DNA from: Oceaniglobus indicus
Lineage (GTDB): Bacteria; Pseudomonadota; Alphaproteobacteria; Rhodobacterales; Rhodobacteraceae
Length of the DNA stretch: 64,000 bases
Direction of reading: 5' to 3'
Assembly: GCF_002751875.1 (NCBI RefSeq)
Contig: NZ_NMZM01000010.1
Location: forward strand, 1 to 64,000
Position 1 is the first letter of the stretch. Each line of letters begins with the position of its first letter. A program made the position numbers and the translations under genes. Below are positions 39,690 to 49,385 of this stretch, one piece after another. The notes below the pieces were generated by a model, which did not search any database, was not told the DNA's origin, and was given only the letters and a program-made list of their open reading frames with translations.

Positions 39690-40694
39690 ATGATCGAATC
39701 CGCCAGATCCAACGTGCAGGGCGCATTGCTTGCCCTGCTGGCCTTCGGCATCTTCGCCACCCACGACGTGGTGGTAAAGATCGTCGGCGCGACCTATGCG
39801 CCGTTTCAGATTATCTTCTTTTCGGTCCTGTTCAGCTTTCCGCTGGCGACCATCATGCTGATGCGCGACCCGACCGAAGGACACCTTCGCCCGGTCCATC
39901 CGTGGTGGACGGCCTTGCGCACCACCGCGATCGTGTTGAACGGGTTTTCCGGCTTCTACGCCTTTTCCGTGCTGCCGCTGGCGGAAACCTATGCGATTCT
40001 GTTCATCGCGCCGATGATCATCACCGTCCTGTCGATTCCGGTGCTGGGTGAAAGGGTCGGCGGCCATCGCTGGGCCGCCATCGTCGTCGGGCTGATCGGC
40101 GTCATGGTGGTGCTGCGGCCGGGCGGATCGTCGTTCTCGCTGGGGCATCTGGCCGCGCTGACCTCGGCCGTGGGCAGCGCCACGGCATCGGTCGTCGTGC
40201 GCAAGATCGGGCGCGAGGAGCGCAGCGTCGTCCTGTTGCTGTATCCGTTGATCGCGAGTTTCGTGATCATGGCCTGCATCCTGCCGTTCGTCTACAAACC
40301 CATGCCGCTGACCGATCTCGGCCTGGTCGGCATCATATCGCTGTTCAGCTTTGTCGCCGGCCTGGTGATGATCTGGGCATACCGGCGGGGTGATGCGACC
40401 GTCGTGGCGCCGATGCATTACTCCCAGATCCTGTGGGCGGCCGGTTTCGGCTATTTCATCTTCGGCGAAACGCCGGACGTTCTGACCTGGGTCGGCGCCG
40501 CGATCATCATCGCCAGCGGTCTATATATCGTCCTGCGCGAAACATCGGGACGATCACGCACCACCCCGGTGCTGCGCAACCGGTCGCCGCGCGAAACCGG
40601 GTCGGCCCCCCGTATCGCCGCCATGTTGCGGGAACGTGCAGAACGCACGCCAGCGGGCTATCAAGCCCTTGCCAAACGCGGCCCGACGCCGTAA
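39690..40694 (+). CDS. EamA-family (DMT superfamily) transporter
   Basis: The 334-residue inner-membrane protein has ten hydrophobic helices in two EamA repeats (about 10-145 and 150-287), as in drug/metabolite exporters such as RhtA and YdcZ relatives. The charged C-terminal tail (288-334) is longer than usual. The substrate cannot be told. The start follows GACGGAGC. It ends 14 bases before tRNA-Pro. Confidence 0.88.
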   Translation: MIESARSNVQGALLALLAFGIFATHDVVVKIVGATYAPFQIIFFSVLFSFPLATIMLMRDPTEGHLRPVHPWWTALRTTAIVLNGFSGFYAFSVLPLAETYAILFIAPMIITVLSIPVLGERVGGHRWAAIVVGLIGVMVVLRPGGSSFSLGHLAALTSAVGSATASVVVRKIGREERSVVLLLYPLIASFVIMACILPFVYKPMPLTDLGLVGIISLFSFVAGLVMIWAYRRGDATVVAPMHYSQILWAAGFGYFIFGETPDVLTWVGAAIIIASGLYIVLRETSGRSRTTPVLRNRSPRETGSAPRIAAMLRERAERTPAGYQALAKRGPTP

Positions 40695-40708
40695 GTCGCA
40701 CCCACGGT

Positions 40709-40785
40709 CGGGCTGTAGCGCAGCCTGGTAGCGCACCTGCTTCGGGAGCAGGGGGTCGGAGGTTCGAATCCTCTCAGCCCGACCA
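40709..40785 (+). tRNA. tRNA-Pro (anticodon CGG)
   Basis: The 77-base cloverleaf is complete. The acceptor arm CGGGCTG pairs with CAGCCCG, the anticodon stem is CCTGC/GCAGG with loop TTCGGGA (anticodon CGG), the T-loop is TTCGAAT, and the discriminator A is followed by an encoded CCA. It reads the proline codon CCG. Confidence 0.97.
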
Positions 40786-40941
40786 GTAAACCTTTACCAC
40801 ATCCGAGTGCGGCCAATGGATATTGGCGATGGCCTTGCGGGTTGTCGGTGCCCTTTGGCGCCGGTGTGTCGGGCAAAGGGGCACCGGGTTCGGTCACATT
40901 CCTGCCCCGCAGATGATTCGCGGCGTTCGAACGACACGGGC

Positions 40942-40979
40942 CGCGGACAAGCGGCCGGCCCGCGGACAAGGGCCCGGCC
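40942..40979. repeat. 19-bp tandem repeat, two copies
   Basis: The unit at 40942-40960 is repeated at 40961-40979 with two mismatches. Each starts CGCGGACAAG and ends CCGGCC, and a partial third copy (CGCAGG) follows. It lies in the 232-base spacer between tRNA-Pro and the mutL stop, where I see no gene. Confidence 0.6.
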
Positions 40980-41017
40980 CGCAGGCGCGAATCACCGACA
41001 TCCCGCCCCCGGACGGA

Positions 41018-42850
41018 TCACCGCCGGCCGAACAGCTTCTCGATATCGTCCAGCGCCAGTTCGACATAGGTCGGACGGCCGTGGTTGCACTGACCGGAGT
41101 GGGGCGTCGCCTCCATCTCGCGCAGCAGGGCGTTCATCTCTTCGGGGCGCATCCGGCGGCCCGACCGGATCGATCCGTGACAGGCCACACGGCTCAACAC
41201 CGCCTCGATGCGTTCCTTGACCGACTGGCTCTCGCCCAGATCGTCCAGCTCGTCCAGGATGTCGCGCAGCATCGCCTTGGCGTTCACCTCGCCCAGGATC
41301 GCGGGGGTTTCGCGCACGGCCACGGCCCCGTTGCCGAAGGGTTCGATGCCCAGCCCCAGCCGCGCCAGGTCGGGCGCAAGATCCATCAGGCGGGCGCAAT
41401 CGGCCTCGCTCAACTCCACGATCTCGGGGATCAGAAGCGCCTGCGCCGCCACCGTATTTTCAGCCATCTGGCGTTTCAGTTTCTCGTAAACCAGCCGTTC
41501 GTGCGCCGCGTGCTGATCGACGATGACCATGCCCGTCGCCGTCTGGGCGATGATGTAATTCTCGTGCACCTGACCGCGCGCGGCGCCCAGCGGGTAATCC
41601 TGCGTGCCGGCAGGCTCGTCCACCACCTCTGGGGTGCGCCCCACCATCGGCATGGCTTCGGCGAAACCCGGCGCCTGTGCGGCAAAGGATGCGCGCAACG
41701 CCGCCGGTGACGGGCGGTCCATCTGATAGACGCGCGGCGCACCTGCGGGTTCCGGCCGCATGGCGCCCAGCACACCCGCGCCCACGGTGGTCGAGGCGCG
41801 GTGGCCCGCATCGGCCAGCGCATGGCGCAGGGCCGACACGATCAGACCCCGCGCCAGGCCGGGATCGCGAAACCGCACTTCGGACTTGGCCGGATGCACG
41901 TTGACGTCCACCAGGTGCGGCGCGCATTCCAGGAACAACGCCGCTGCCGGGTGCCGGTCGCGCGACAGGAAATCGGCATAGGCGCCGCGCAACGCCCCAT
42001 ACAGCAGCTTGTCACGCACGGGCCGCCCGTTGACGAACAGGTATTGCGTGACTGCCGATCCGCGCGAATAGGTCGGCAGCGCCGCGTATCCGGTCAGCAT
42101 GATCCCCTCACGCTCGGCGTCGATGCGCAGCGCGTTGTCGGCAAAATCGGTGCCGATCACCCCCGCCAGACGACGGTGCAGCGCATCGAACAGGTCGCCG
42201 CCGCAGGCATCGGCGCGGAAGGTCACGCGCCCTTCGCCGCCGCCCGATACGTCGCGCAGGGTGAAGCCGACATAGGGTTCGGCCATGGCAAGGCGTTTCA
42301 CGATGTCGCTGATCGCCTGTGCCTCGGCCCGATCCGAGCACATGAATTTCAGACGCGCGGGCGTGGCGTGGAACAGGTCGCGCAGCTCGGCCATGGTGCC
42401 GCCGTTGATCGCCGCAGGGCGCACCGGATCGACACGCCCGCCCGAGACGCGCAGACAGGCGCCCGCCTCGCCCGCCACGCGCGAGGTCAGCGTCAACCGC
42501 CCGACCGCGCCCAGCGACGGCAGCGCCTCGCCGCGAAAGCCGAAGGTGTGGATGTTCAGCAGATCGGTGCCGTCGATCTTCGACGTGGCATGGCGCGACA
42601 TCGCCAGCGGAAGGTCGTCGGGCGCAATCCCGCACCCATCGTCGGTGACGCGGATCAGGGTCTTGCCCCCGTCCGCATAGGCGACTTCGATCCGCCGTGC
42701 CCCGGCGTCCAGCGCGTTTTCCACCAACTCCTTGACCGCGGAAGCCGGGCGTTCGACGACTTCGCCCGCCGCGATGCGGTTGATCGCGGCATCGTCAAGC
42801 TGACGAATGACCGGTCGGGATTGGCTTATCTGGGGGGATGATGTGGACAT
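41018..42850 (-). CDS. mutL: DNA mismatch repair protein MutL
   Basis: The 610-residue MutL links mismatch recognition by MutS to strand incision. The N-terminal GHKL ATPase has [19 protein letters not shown] and GFRGEAL. The C-terminal domain carries the endonuclease metal motif [12 protein letters not shown] plus ACHGSIRSG and GQCNHGRPT, so this is the nicking type of MutL, consistent with a strain lacking MutH. The start at 42850 is divergent from the gamma-glutamyltransferase gene. The open frame beyond it is a shadow. Confidence 0.97.
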   Translation of the reverse strand: MSTSSPQISQSRPVIRQLDDAAINRIAAGEVVERPASAVKELVENALDAGARRIEVAYADGGKTLIRVTDDGCGIAPDDLPLAMSRHATSKIDGTDLLNIHTFGFRGEALPSLGAVGRLTLTSRVAGEAGACLRVSGGRVDPVRPAAINGGTMAELRDLFHATPARLKFMCSDRAEAQAISDIVKRLAMAEPYVGFTLRDVSGGGEGRVTFRADACGGDLFDALHRRLAGVIGTDFADNALRIDAEREGIMLTGYAALPTYSRGSAVTQYLFVNGRPVRDKLLYGALRGAYADFLSRDRHPAAALFLECAPHLVDVNVHPAKSEVRFRDPGLARGLIVSALRHALADAGHRASTTVGAGVLGAMRPEPAGAPRVYQMDRPSPAALRASFAAQAPGFAEAMPMVGRTPEVVDEPAGTQDYPLGAARGQVHENYIIAQTATGMVIVDQHAAHERLVYEKLKRQMAENTVAAQALLIPEIVELSEADCARLMDLAPDLARLGLGIEPFGNGAVAVRETPAILGEVNAKAMLRDILDELDDLGESQSVKERIEAVLSRVACHGSIRSGRRMRPEEMNALLREMEATPHSGQCNHGRPTYVELALDDIEKLFGRR

Positions 42851-42982
42851 GCCACAAGCCTTAGCATGGACAAATATGATTCGCGCGGGCAAAAACCGCT
42901 GTGGCCCCGAAAACCACGCGCCAATGGCTTGACCCGTCGCGCCGCTTGCCGCTCCATGCGCCCAAGCCCGAAAGGAATAGCG

Positions 42983-44575
42983 ATGAGCGTCGAGACAGAA
43001 CACTGGAGCGTCACCAAATCCGCCGTCACCGCCGCCGACGGCATGGTGGCGGCCCAGCATCATCTGGCGGCGCGCGCCGGGGCCGACGTGCTGCACCGGG
43101 GCGGCAACGCTGTGGATGCCGCGATCGGTGCGGCGCTGGCCCTTGGCGTTGTCGAGCCGTGGATGTGCGGCCTTGGCGGCAGCGGCGTGATGACCGTCTG
43201 GCTGGCCGATGAAGGCCGGGCGATGACGCTGGATTTTCAGGGTGTTCTGGCGGACGCGACCGATCCGGCGGATTACCCGGTGGACGCGGACCTGCCGATG
43301 ACGCTGATGGGCTTTCCCACGGTGCAAGGGAATGCCAACGTCGAAGGATACCGGTCGATCACCGTGCCGGGCGCGGCGGCAGGGTTCGATCGCGCGCGGC
43401 GCCGTTGGGGCACGATGGCCATGGCCGATATCGCCGCGCCGGCCATCGAACTGGCCGAACGGGGGGTGCCCGCGGACTGGTTCACGACGTTGCAATGTGC
43501 GCTGGCGATGGAGGTGTTGCAGAGGGATCCGGTGTCGGCGGCCATCTATCTGCCCGGCGGGCGGCCGATCCAGCCCGAGGCGGAATTGAAAATCCCGAAC
43601 CTCGCCGAGACCCTGCATCGTTTCGCCGTCGGTGGCGCCGAAGCCTTCTATGCGGGCGCACTGGCGGAACTGCTCGCGCGGGATCTGGCGGCCGGCGGTT
43701 CGGTCATTCGGGCGGGGGATCTGAACGCCTATGCCGCGCTTGAGGCCGAGGCCGAAACCGGCACCCACCGCGGCGCGACGCTGCACACGCCGGGGACCAA
43801 CAGCGGCGGCACCCGCCTGCGCGATTTCCTGGGCGGCGTGGCAGACGCGATGGCCGAGCCACCCCAGCGCCCCGACCCCGAAAGCTGGGCAACCTATGCC
43901 CATGCCATGAACATCGCATGGCGGGCGCACAACGCGCGCATCGGGCGCGGCACGGAAATGGGGGCCTGCACGTCGCACCTGTCGACCGCCGATGACCAAG
44001 GCAACATGGTGGCGCTGACGCATACCCTGCTGAACCGGTTCGGATCGGGCGTCACCCTGCCCGCCACCGGCCTTCTGATGAACAACGCGGTCAGCTATTT
44101 CGACCCGCGCCCCGGCTTTCCCACCACCATGGCGGGGGGCAAGCGGATCAACGCGTCGAACATGTGCCCCACTGTCGCCACCCGCGGCGGGGGCGCGATC
44201 TTTGCGCTGGGGGCATCCGGGGGCAACCACATCATGCCGGCCGTGGCACAGGTGGCGGCGCTGATGCTGGACTTCGGCATGACGCTGGAACAGGCGATGA
44301 ACCATCCCCGGCTGGATGCGTCCGACCGCGGATCGGTGCGGGCCGATCCGATGCTGGGGCACGCCGTGCTGGACCGGCTGGCCCGGGAACACGTCCTGGA
44401 GATCGCCCAGCGCCTGACCTTCCCGAAACTCTATGCCTGCGTGTCGGGCGTGGCGATGGAAAACGGCCGGTTTTCCGGCCTGAACGACCCGTCACAACCC
44501 GTGGGCGGGGCCAGCGGGCCGGGCGCCATGGTCAAACCGACCAGCGGACCGGAACGGAGCCTGCCCCATGCCTGA
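42983..44575 (+). CDS. Gamma-glutamyltransferase family protein
   Basis: The 530-residue Ntn-hydrolase proenzyme should cleave itself before Thr330 (CTSHLS), giving large and small subunits, and then hydrolyse or transfer gamma-glutamyl groups. The N-terminal [15 protein letters not shown] and the [14 protein letters not shown] segments fit the family. No clear signal peptide is seen, so it may be cytoplasmic and act on an unusual substrate. The start follows GAAAGGAA. Its end overlaps the GhrA-type gene by eight bases. Confidence 0.88.
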   Translation: MSVETEHWSVTKSAVTAADGMVAAQHHLAARAGADVLHRGGNAVDAAIGAALALGVVEPWMCGLGGSGVMTVWLADEGRAMTLDFQGVLADATDPADYPVDADLPMTLMGFPTVQGNANVEGYRSITVPGAAAGFDRARRRWGTMAMADIAAPAIELAERGVPADWFTTLQCALAMEVLQRDPVSAAIYLPGGRPIQPEAELKIPNLAETLHRFAVGGAEAFYAGALAELLARDLAAGGSVIRAGDLNAYAALEAEAETGTHRGATLHTPGTNSGGTRLRDFLGGVADAMAEPPQRPDPESWATYAHAMNIAWRAHNARIGRGTEMGACTSHLSTADDQGNMVALTHTLLNRFGSGVTLPATGLLMNNAVSYFDPRPGFPTTMAGGKRINASNMCPTVATRGGGAIFALGASGGNHIMPAVAQVAALMLDFGMTLEQAMNHPRLDASDRGSVRADPMLGHAVLDRLAREHVLEIAQRLTFPKLYACVSGVAMENGRFSGLNDPSQPVGGASGPGAMVKPTSGPERSLPHA

Positions 44576-45506
44576 TCCCGTCATTGCATTGTCGATGCCC
44601 CGCCCCGACCGGATGATCGCGTGGCGGGACGAGTTGCAACGCCATCTTCCCGGCTTTCGCGTTGCGGGAACCGATGACATCACCGATCCCGAAACCGTGC
44701 GTTATGCCGTGGTGTGGAAACCGCCGACCGGCCTGATCGCCGGATATCCGAACCTGCGCGCGGTGGTGTCTATCGGCGCCGGGATCGACCATGTGGCGGC
44801 GGATTCGCGGTATCCGACCCATGTTCCGGTGATCAAGACGATCGGCCCCAACATGACCCAGCGGATGCGCGAATACATCGCGCTGCACGTGTTGCGCCAC
44901 CACCGCGAACAGCCGGCCGTCGCGGCGGCGCAGGCCCGGCGCGAATGGGACCAACGGGTGATTCCCCCCGCAACCCGGCGGCGCGTCGGCATCCTTGGCA
45001 TGGGGCACCTGGGGCGCGCGGCGGCGCAGACCCTGCGCGCGCTGGGGTTCGACGTGGCCGGATGGTCGCGCAGCGGTGCGGGCGCCGACGGTGTGCCGGG
45101 ATACGCCCAAGACCGGCTGGACGAGTTCCTGGGCCGCAGTGAAATCCTGGTCTGTCTGCTGCCGCTGACCGACGACACGCGGGGGATCCTCAACGCTGCC
45201 ACCCTCGGGAAACTGCCGAAAGAGGCCAGCATCATCAACGCCGCGCGGGGCGATCACGTGATCGAAGACGATCTGCTGGCGGGGCTGGAGTCGGGGCACC
45301 TGTCACACGCCACGCTGGACGTGTTCGCCACCGAACCCCTGCCGCGGGACCATCCGTTCTGGACTCATCCGAAGGTCACGGTCACCCCCCATGTCGCGTC
45401 GCTGATCGACCCCGCTTCGGGGGGCCGCGTCATCGCCGACAACATCAAGGCGTTCGAGGCCGGACAGCATGTGCCCGACCTGACCCGCATCGATCGCGGT
45501 TACTGA
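44568..45506 (+). CDS. 2-hydroxyacid dehydrogenase, glyoxylate/hydroxypyruvate reductase A type
   Basis: This 312-residue NAD(P)-dependent enzyme is of the GhrA branch. The Rossmann motif GILGMGHLG, the catalytic Arg in NAARGDHVIEDD, the Glu in DVFATEPLP and the His in VTPHVAS are intact. It probably reduces glyoxylate, hydroxypyruvate or a related 2-oxoacid. It starts inside the last codons of the gamma-glutamyltransferase gene, so the two are coupled and may share a pathway. It ends overlapping the M16 gene tail. Confidence 0.88.
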   Translation: MPDPVIALSMPRPDRMIAWRDELQRHLPGFRVAGTDDITDPETVRYAVVWKPPTGLIAGYPNLRAVVSIGAGIDHVAADSRYPTHVPVIKTIGPNMTQRMREYIALHVLRHHREQPAVAAAQARREWDQRVIPPATRRRVGILGMGHLGRAAAQTLRALGFDVAGWSRSGAGADGVPGYAQDRLDEFLGRSEILVCLLPLTDDTRGILNAATLGKLPKEASIINAARGDHVIEDDLLAGLESGHLSHATLDVFATEPLPRDHPFWTHPKVTVTPHVASLIDPASGGRVIADNIKAFEAGQHVPDLTRIDRGY

Positions 45507-46819
45507 GCCGCGGTGCCGACCAATCCGTCAGGCTGGCCGACCACCACGAAATGCAGATCCTCGGGGCGATAGATCCGTTTCGCCACCCGGTTGGCTTCTT
45601 CCAGCGTGACCGCGTTCACCTTGTCGTTGCGGGTGGCGATATAGTCGATGGGCAGGTCTTCCATCTGCATACCGACCATCTGGCTGGCGATGGTGGAATT
45701 GCCGTCGAAACGCAGGGGATAGGCGCCTGTCAGATAGGTCTTGGCATCCTCAAGCTCCTGCGCGGTGATCCCCTCGTTGGCGATACGGGCCCATTCGTCG
45801 CGCACCACCTGAACGGTTTCGGCAGCGCGGGCATTGGCCGTGGCCGCCTGCCCCATGATCAGTTCGGCGTGTTCATAGGGTGCAAGGTAGGTGCCGATGC
45901 CATAGGTCAGTCCGCGTTTTTCGCGCACTTCCGTCATCAGGCGGGACGAAAAGTTCCCGCCGCCGAAGATCTGGTTGACCACATAGGCCGCGAAGAAATC
46001 CGGATCGTCGCGAGTGATCCCCTCATGGCCGAACAGGATCACCGACTGCGGCGTGTCGAACGGCACGACCGTTACCCCGGCCTCCAGATCATAAGGGGCG
46101 CGCCCCGGCAGAGCGGCGCCGGTTTCGGGCAACCCGCCCAACAGGTCGTCCAGCAGGGTGCCCAGCGCATCGGGCGTGATGTCGCCCACGGCCGCGACAT
46201 ACAACCGCTCCTTGACCAGCACATCCTTCCACGCCTGCACGATATCGTCGCGCGTCAGGGCGTTCACCGATTCGATGGTGCCGCTGCCGTCCGAGCCATA
46301 GGGGTGATCGCCGAAGATCCGGCCGCGCAGCGCCGCCTGCCCCAGTTCGCCGGGATCCTGCGCGTCCGAGCGGATGTTGGACAACACCTGATCGCGCACG
46401 CGGTCGATGGCGTCCTGATCGAACCGCGGTTCGATCAGCGCGGAGCGCAACAGCTCGACCGCCTCGGCCCGGTTTTCGGTCAGGAACTGCGCCGAAACCG
46501 AGAAGCCGTCGTTGTAGCTGTCGAACCCATAGGAGGCCGCCAGCCGTTCGCGCGCGGCGGCAAAACCCTGCGCATCCAGATCGCCGGCGCCTTCCTCGAT
46601 CAGGCCGGTCATCAGGTTGACCGCGCCGCGCTTGCCGTCGCGATCCAATGACTGACCGCCCTTGAAGCGGATCTGCAACGCGGTGAACGGGATTGAATGT
46701 TCCTCGACCAGCCAGGCCGTGATGCCGCCGGGCGACGTGACTTCCTGGATGGCGATCTCGGCCCGCAGGGGCAGCGCCGCGAACAGGGCCACGGCGGCGG
46801 GAATGACGAAACGGATCAT
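45500..46819 (-). CDS. M16 peptidase-like protein without the zinc motif (partner subunit)
   Basis: The 439-residue protein has a signal peptide (about 1-19, cleavage after LRA) and two M16 domains. The HxxEH zinc motif is absent: the aligned helix reads LMTGLIEEG. The Arg/Tyr substrate-binding pair typical of inactive M16 subunits is visible in EKRGLTYGIG. It most likely forms a heterodimer with the active protease encoded just upstream, as in mitochondrial processing peptidase. Its ATG overlaps that gene's stop by four bases. Confidence 0.88.
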   Translation of the reverse strand: MIRFVIPAAVALFAALPLRAEIAIQEVTSPGGITAWLVEEHSIPFTALQIRFKGGQSLDRDGKRGAVNLMTGLIEEGAGDLDAQGFAAARERLAASYGFDSYNDGFSVSAQFLTENRAEAVELLRSALIEPRFDQDAIDRVRDQVLSNIRSDAQDPGELGQAALRGRIFGDHPYGSDGSGTIESVNALTRDDIVQAWKDVLVKERLYVAAVGDITPDALGTLLDDLLGGLPETGAALPGRAPYDLEAGVTVVPFDTPQSVILFGHEGITRDDPDFFAAYVVNQIFGGGNFSSRLMTEVREKRGLTYGIGTYLAPYEHAELIMGQAATANARAAETVQVVRDEWARIANEGITAQELEDAKTYLTGAYPLRFDGNSTIASQMVGMQMEDLPIDYIATRNDKVNAVTLEEANRVAKRIYRPEDLHFVVVGQPDGLVGTAAQ

Positions 46820-48189
46820 TGGACGATCTCCTTGTCGGTGTCGTCGGAGGGCGCACGCAGCCATCCGGTCACGGCCTTGTCACGGTCGAACACCATGCGC
46901 CCGGCGGCGATGATGTCTTCGCCGGTCACCGCCTGAAGGATATCGGGCCAGGCCTTCACATCCTCCAGCGTCAGGCCCGATGTCAGGGCATCGCCATAGA
47001 CCCGCGCCCGCGCCTGCACCGAATCCTGGGCATAGATCCGCGAGGCGCGCAGCTGCATCTTGATCCGCTCGAGCTGTTCGGGGTCCACGCCGCGATCAAG
47101 GAACGCGGCGATTTCCCGGTCCAGCGCCGCCTCGGCCTGCTCCAGCGTCTGGCCCGGTGCGGGTGCGATGGCCAGCCCGAACGTCGTGTCGTCATAGGAC
47201 GTGCCGTTGTAGAACGCCGTCACCCACAGCGCTTCCTGCGTGTCGAACTGCAACCTGCGCGCCAGTTCGGACGTCTGCGCCGATCCGCCCAGAACCGCCG
47301 CCAGCAATTCCAGCGCCGCGGCGGTTTCCTGATCGCCCGGATCGCGTTCGGGCGCCAGGTAGCTGCGGATCACATAGGGTTGCGCCACGCGCGGATCCTC
47401 CAACACCATGCGCCGTTCGGCGCGCTGGGGCGGCTCCTGCGGGCGCATCCGCGCCGGCAGATCCTCGGTCGGCTCAAGCGGGCCATAGTGGGTTTCGGCC
47501 AACGCCTTCACCTCGGCCGGATCGACATCGCCCGCCACGATCAGGATCGCGTTGTTCGGGGCATAATAGGTGCGATAGAATTTCATCGCGTTGTCCAGCG
47601 TCAGCGCCTCGATCTCGTGCTTCCAGCCGATGACGGGGATGCCGTAGGGCGAATTCAGGAACTGCGCCGCCGACATCTGTTCGCGGAACAACGCCTGCGG
47701 ATCGCTTTCCGTGCGCTGGTTGCGTTCTTCCAGAACGACCTGGCGTTCGGTCAGGATGTCGGTCCCGTCCAGCTTCAGATTGCGCATCCGGTCGGCTTCC
47801 ATCTGCATCATCAGGCCCAGCCGGTTCGCCGCGACCCGTTGGTAATACGCCGTCTGATCCTGGCTGGTGAACGCATTGTCCGAACCGCCGTTGGCCGCCA
47901 CGACCTTGGAAAATTCGCCCGGCGCCATTGTGTCGGTGCCCTTGAACATCAGGTGTTCGAAATAATGCGCGATGCCGGACGCGCCGGGCGGCTCATCGGC
48001 GGCGCCGGTGCGATACCACACCATCTGCACCACCACCGGCGCGCGGTGGTCTTCCAGAACGACAACCTCAAGCCCGTTGTCCAGCGTGAACGTGGTCAGC
48101 TTGTCCTCGCCCTGTGCCGCACCGGCCAGGCCAAGGGTGACGGCCAACAGGGCGGCAAGACGTCGGAACGAAACAAGGGCATCGGGCAT
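46816..48189 (-). CDS. Active M16 zinc peptidase (PqqL/MPP-like), exported
   Basis: The 457-residue protease has a signal peptide (about 1-26) and the inverted zinc motif HYFEH at residues 75-79, with a downstream Glu in the helix following ERQVVLEERNQR. It should degrade peptides in the periplasm together with the partner encoded next. The start at 48189 follows AGGAGTT. A longer frame to 48249 lacks a signal peptide start. It is placed downstream of lspA and the DUF3035 lipoprotein gene. Confidence 0.92.
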   Translation of the reverse strand: MPDALVSFRRLAALLAVTLGLAGAAQGEDKLTTFTLDNGLEVVVLEDHRAPVVVQMVWYRTGAADEPPGASGIAHYFEHLMFKGTDTMAPGEFSKVVAANGGSDNAFTSQDQTAYYQRVAANRLGLMMQMEADRMRNLKLDGTDILTERQVVLEERNQRTESDPQALFREQMSAAQFLNSPYGIPVIGWKHEIEALTLDNAMKFYRTYYAPNNAILIVAGDVDPAEVKALAETHYGPLEPTEDLPARMRPQEPPQRAERRMVLEDPRVAQPYVIRSYLAPERDPGDQETAAALELLAAVLGGSAQTSELARRLQFDTQEALWVTAFYNGTSYDDTTFGLAIAPAPGQTLEQAEAALDREIAAFLDRGVDPEQLERIKMQLRASRIYAQDSVQARARVYGDALTSGLTLEDVKAWPDILQAVTGEDIIAAGRMVFDRDKAVTGWLRAPSDDTDKEIVQ

Positions 48190-48283
48190 GGGAACTCCTG
48201 CGTGGCATGACGGACAAGTGGCATGTGTGCCGGACAGCCGCAGGTTCAAGCGGGATTACAAAACTGTAATCCTACGCGCCTTT

Positions 48284-48823
48284 TTATTGCGGCTTCGGCG
48301 GAACGGCAGGGGTGCGCACACCGGCACGGCGGAACCGCTCAAGCTCGCGATACTGGTCCAGTTCCTGCTTCTTGTAGGCGCGGTAGTAGACGTTCACATC
48401 GAACAGCCGCTCAAGCACCCGGCCATCGTTGCGGCGGCGGAACTCCAGGTCTGCGGCCGCCAGTGTCTGGCGGATTCCCGGCGTCACCCCGAACCGCGTG
48501 GTGTGCGAGATCAGCGCAGCATCGCGCGCCCCCCCGCCCGACGCCAGGGCCGCGGGATTGCCCCCCAGTGCGGCGACAGCATCGGCCTGTGGCGTGGCGT
48601 CGGCCCGGTTGGCCATACCCGGTGTCGGCGCCGGCAGGGCGTCATAGCTTTCGGGCGATTGCAGCGGCTTGGTCGGCAGGATCGAGAACTCGTCCGGCCC
48701 CGGCCCCGGCGCGCTGAGGTTCAGAAGCCTGGGATTTTTCGGCGTGCAGGCGACGAGCGCGCCAAGACACAGGGTCAGACACAGCGCACGCGCCCCGAAC
48801 CGGTTCGTCTTGCCAAGCATCAT
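48284..48823 (-). CDS. DUF3035 lipoprotein
   Basis: The 179-residue protein is a lipoprotein: a basic start, a hydrophobic helix and a lipobox LVAC with Cys at about residue 26. The rest matches the DUF3035 pattern seen in Rhodobacteraceae: PDEFSILPTKPL, then YDALPAPTPG and a C-terminal charged helix. The function is unknown. The start follows GGAGACGGCA. The lspA gene encoding the lipoprotein signal peptidase is directly upstream. Confidence 0.85.
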   Translation of the reverse strand: MMLGKTNRFGARALCLTLCLGALVACTPKNPRLLNLSAPGPGPDEFSILPTKPLQSPESYDALPAPTPGMANRADATPQADAVAALGGNPAALASGGGARDAALISHTTRFGVTPGIRQTLAAADLEFRRRNDGRVLERLFDVNVYYRAYKKQELDQYRELERFRRAGVRTPAVPPKPQ

Positions 48824-48877
48824 TGCCGTCTCCCGTCGTGCGTTCCTTGCATCGTTTAGCCGATCCCGGGCCGGTCG

Positions 48878-49384
48878 TCACGGCCTCTTTGCGCCGCGCC
48901 GACCCGATTTCCTGGCGCCTGCGCTGTCGCTGCCCGTGAACAGCAGCAATCCGATGGCCCCGGCGAAGATCGCGATGTCGGCGACGTTGAAGGCATAGGG
49001 ATTGTCGATGCCGCAGCATGACATGTTCAGGAAATCCGCAACCGCCCCATAGAACAGCCGGTCGATCACGTTGCCCAGGGCACCGCCCACCAGGAACCCG
49101 GCGCTGATGCGCGCCATGACGCCCGGTTTCTCGCGCCGCATCCACCAGACCACCCAGCCCGAGATCACCAGCGCGATCGCGATCAGGATCCACCGGGTCA
49201 GATCGGTATCGCCGGCGAACAGGCCAAAGTTGATGCCCCGGTTCCACGCCATGGCGAAGGTCAGATAGGGGGGCCAGACCTCGATCTGGCCAACGCTCGA
49301 CAGGCGCATCCAATGCACGACGATATACTTGCTGACCTGATCCAGCAGGAAGATCGCAAGGGCGGAATACCACAAAACCCGCAT
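48878..49384 (-). CDS. lspA: Lipoprotein signal peptidase LspA
   Basis: This 168-residue inner-membrane aspartic protease cleaves the signal peptide of lipoproteins after lipid attachment. Four hydrophobic helices are visible. The two catalytic aspartates lie in GNVIDRLFYGAVADF and in FNVADIAIF, and the LLDQVSK and NRGINFG motifs are conserved. The ATG begins one base after the purH stop, so the two genes are co-transcribed. It precedes the DUF3035 lipoprotein gene, which encodes a likely substrate. Confidence 0.97.
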   Translation of the reverse strand: MRVLWYSALAIFLLDQVSKYIVVHWMRLSSVGQIEVWPPYLTFAMAWNRGINFGLFAGDTDLTRWILIAIALVISGWVVWWMRREKPGVMARISAGFLVGGALGNVIDRLFYGAVADFLNMSCCGIDNPYAFNVADIAIFAGAIGLLLFTGSDSAGARKSGRRGAKRP

Positions 49385-49385
49385 G

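Noticed and set aside
41018-44392. A 1124-codon minus-strand open frame joining MutL to further sequence
   Set aside because: The part beyond 42850 is antisense to the gamma-glutamyltransferase gene and has no domain; MutL has a proper start at 42850.
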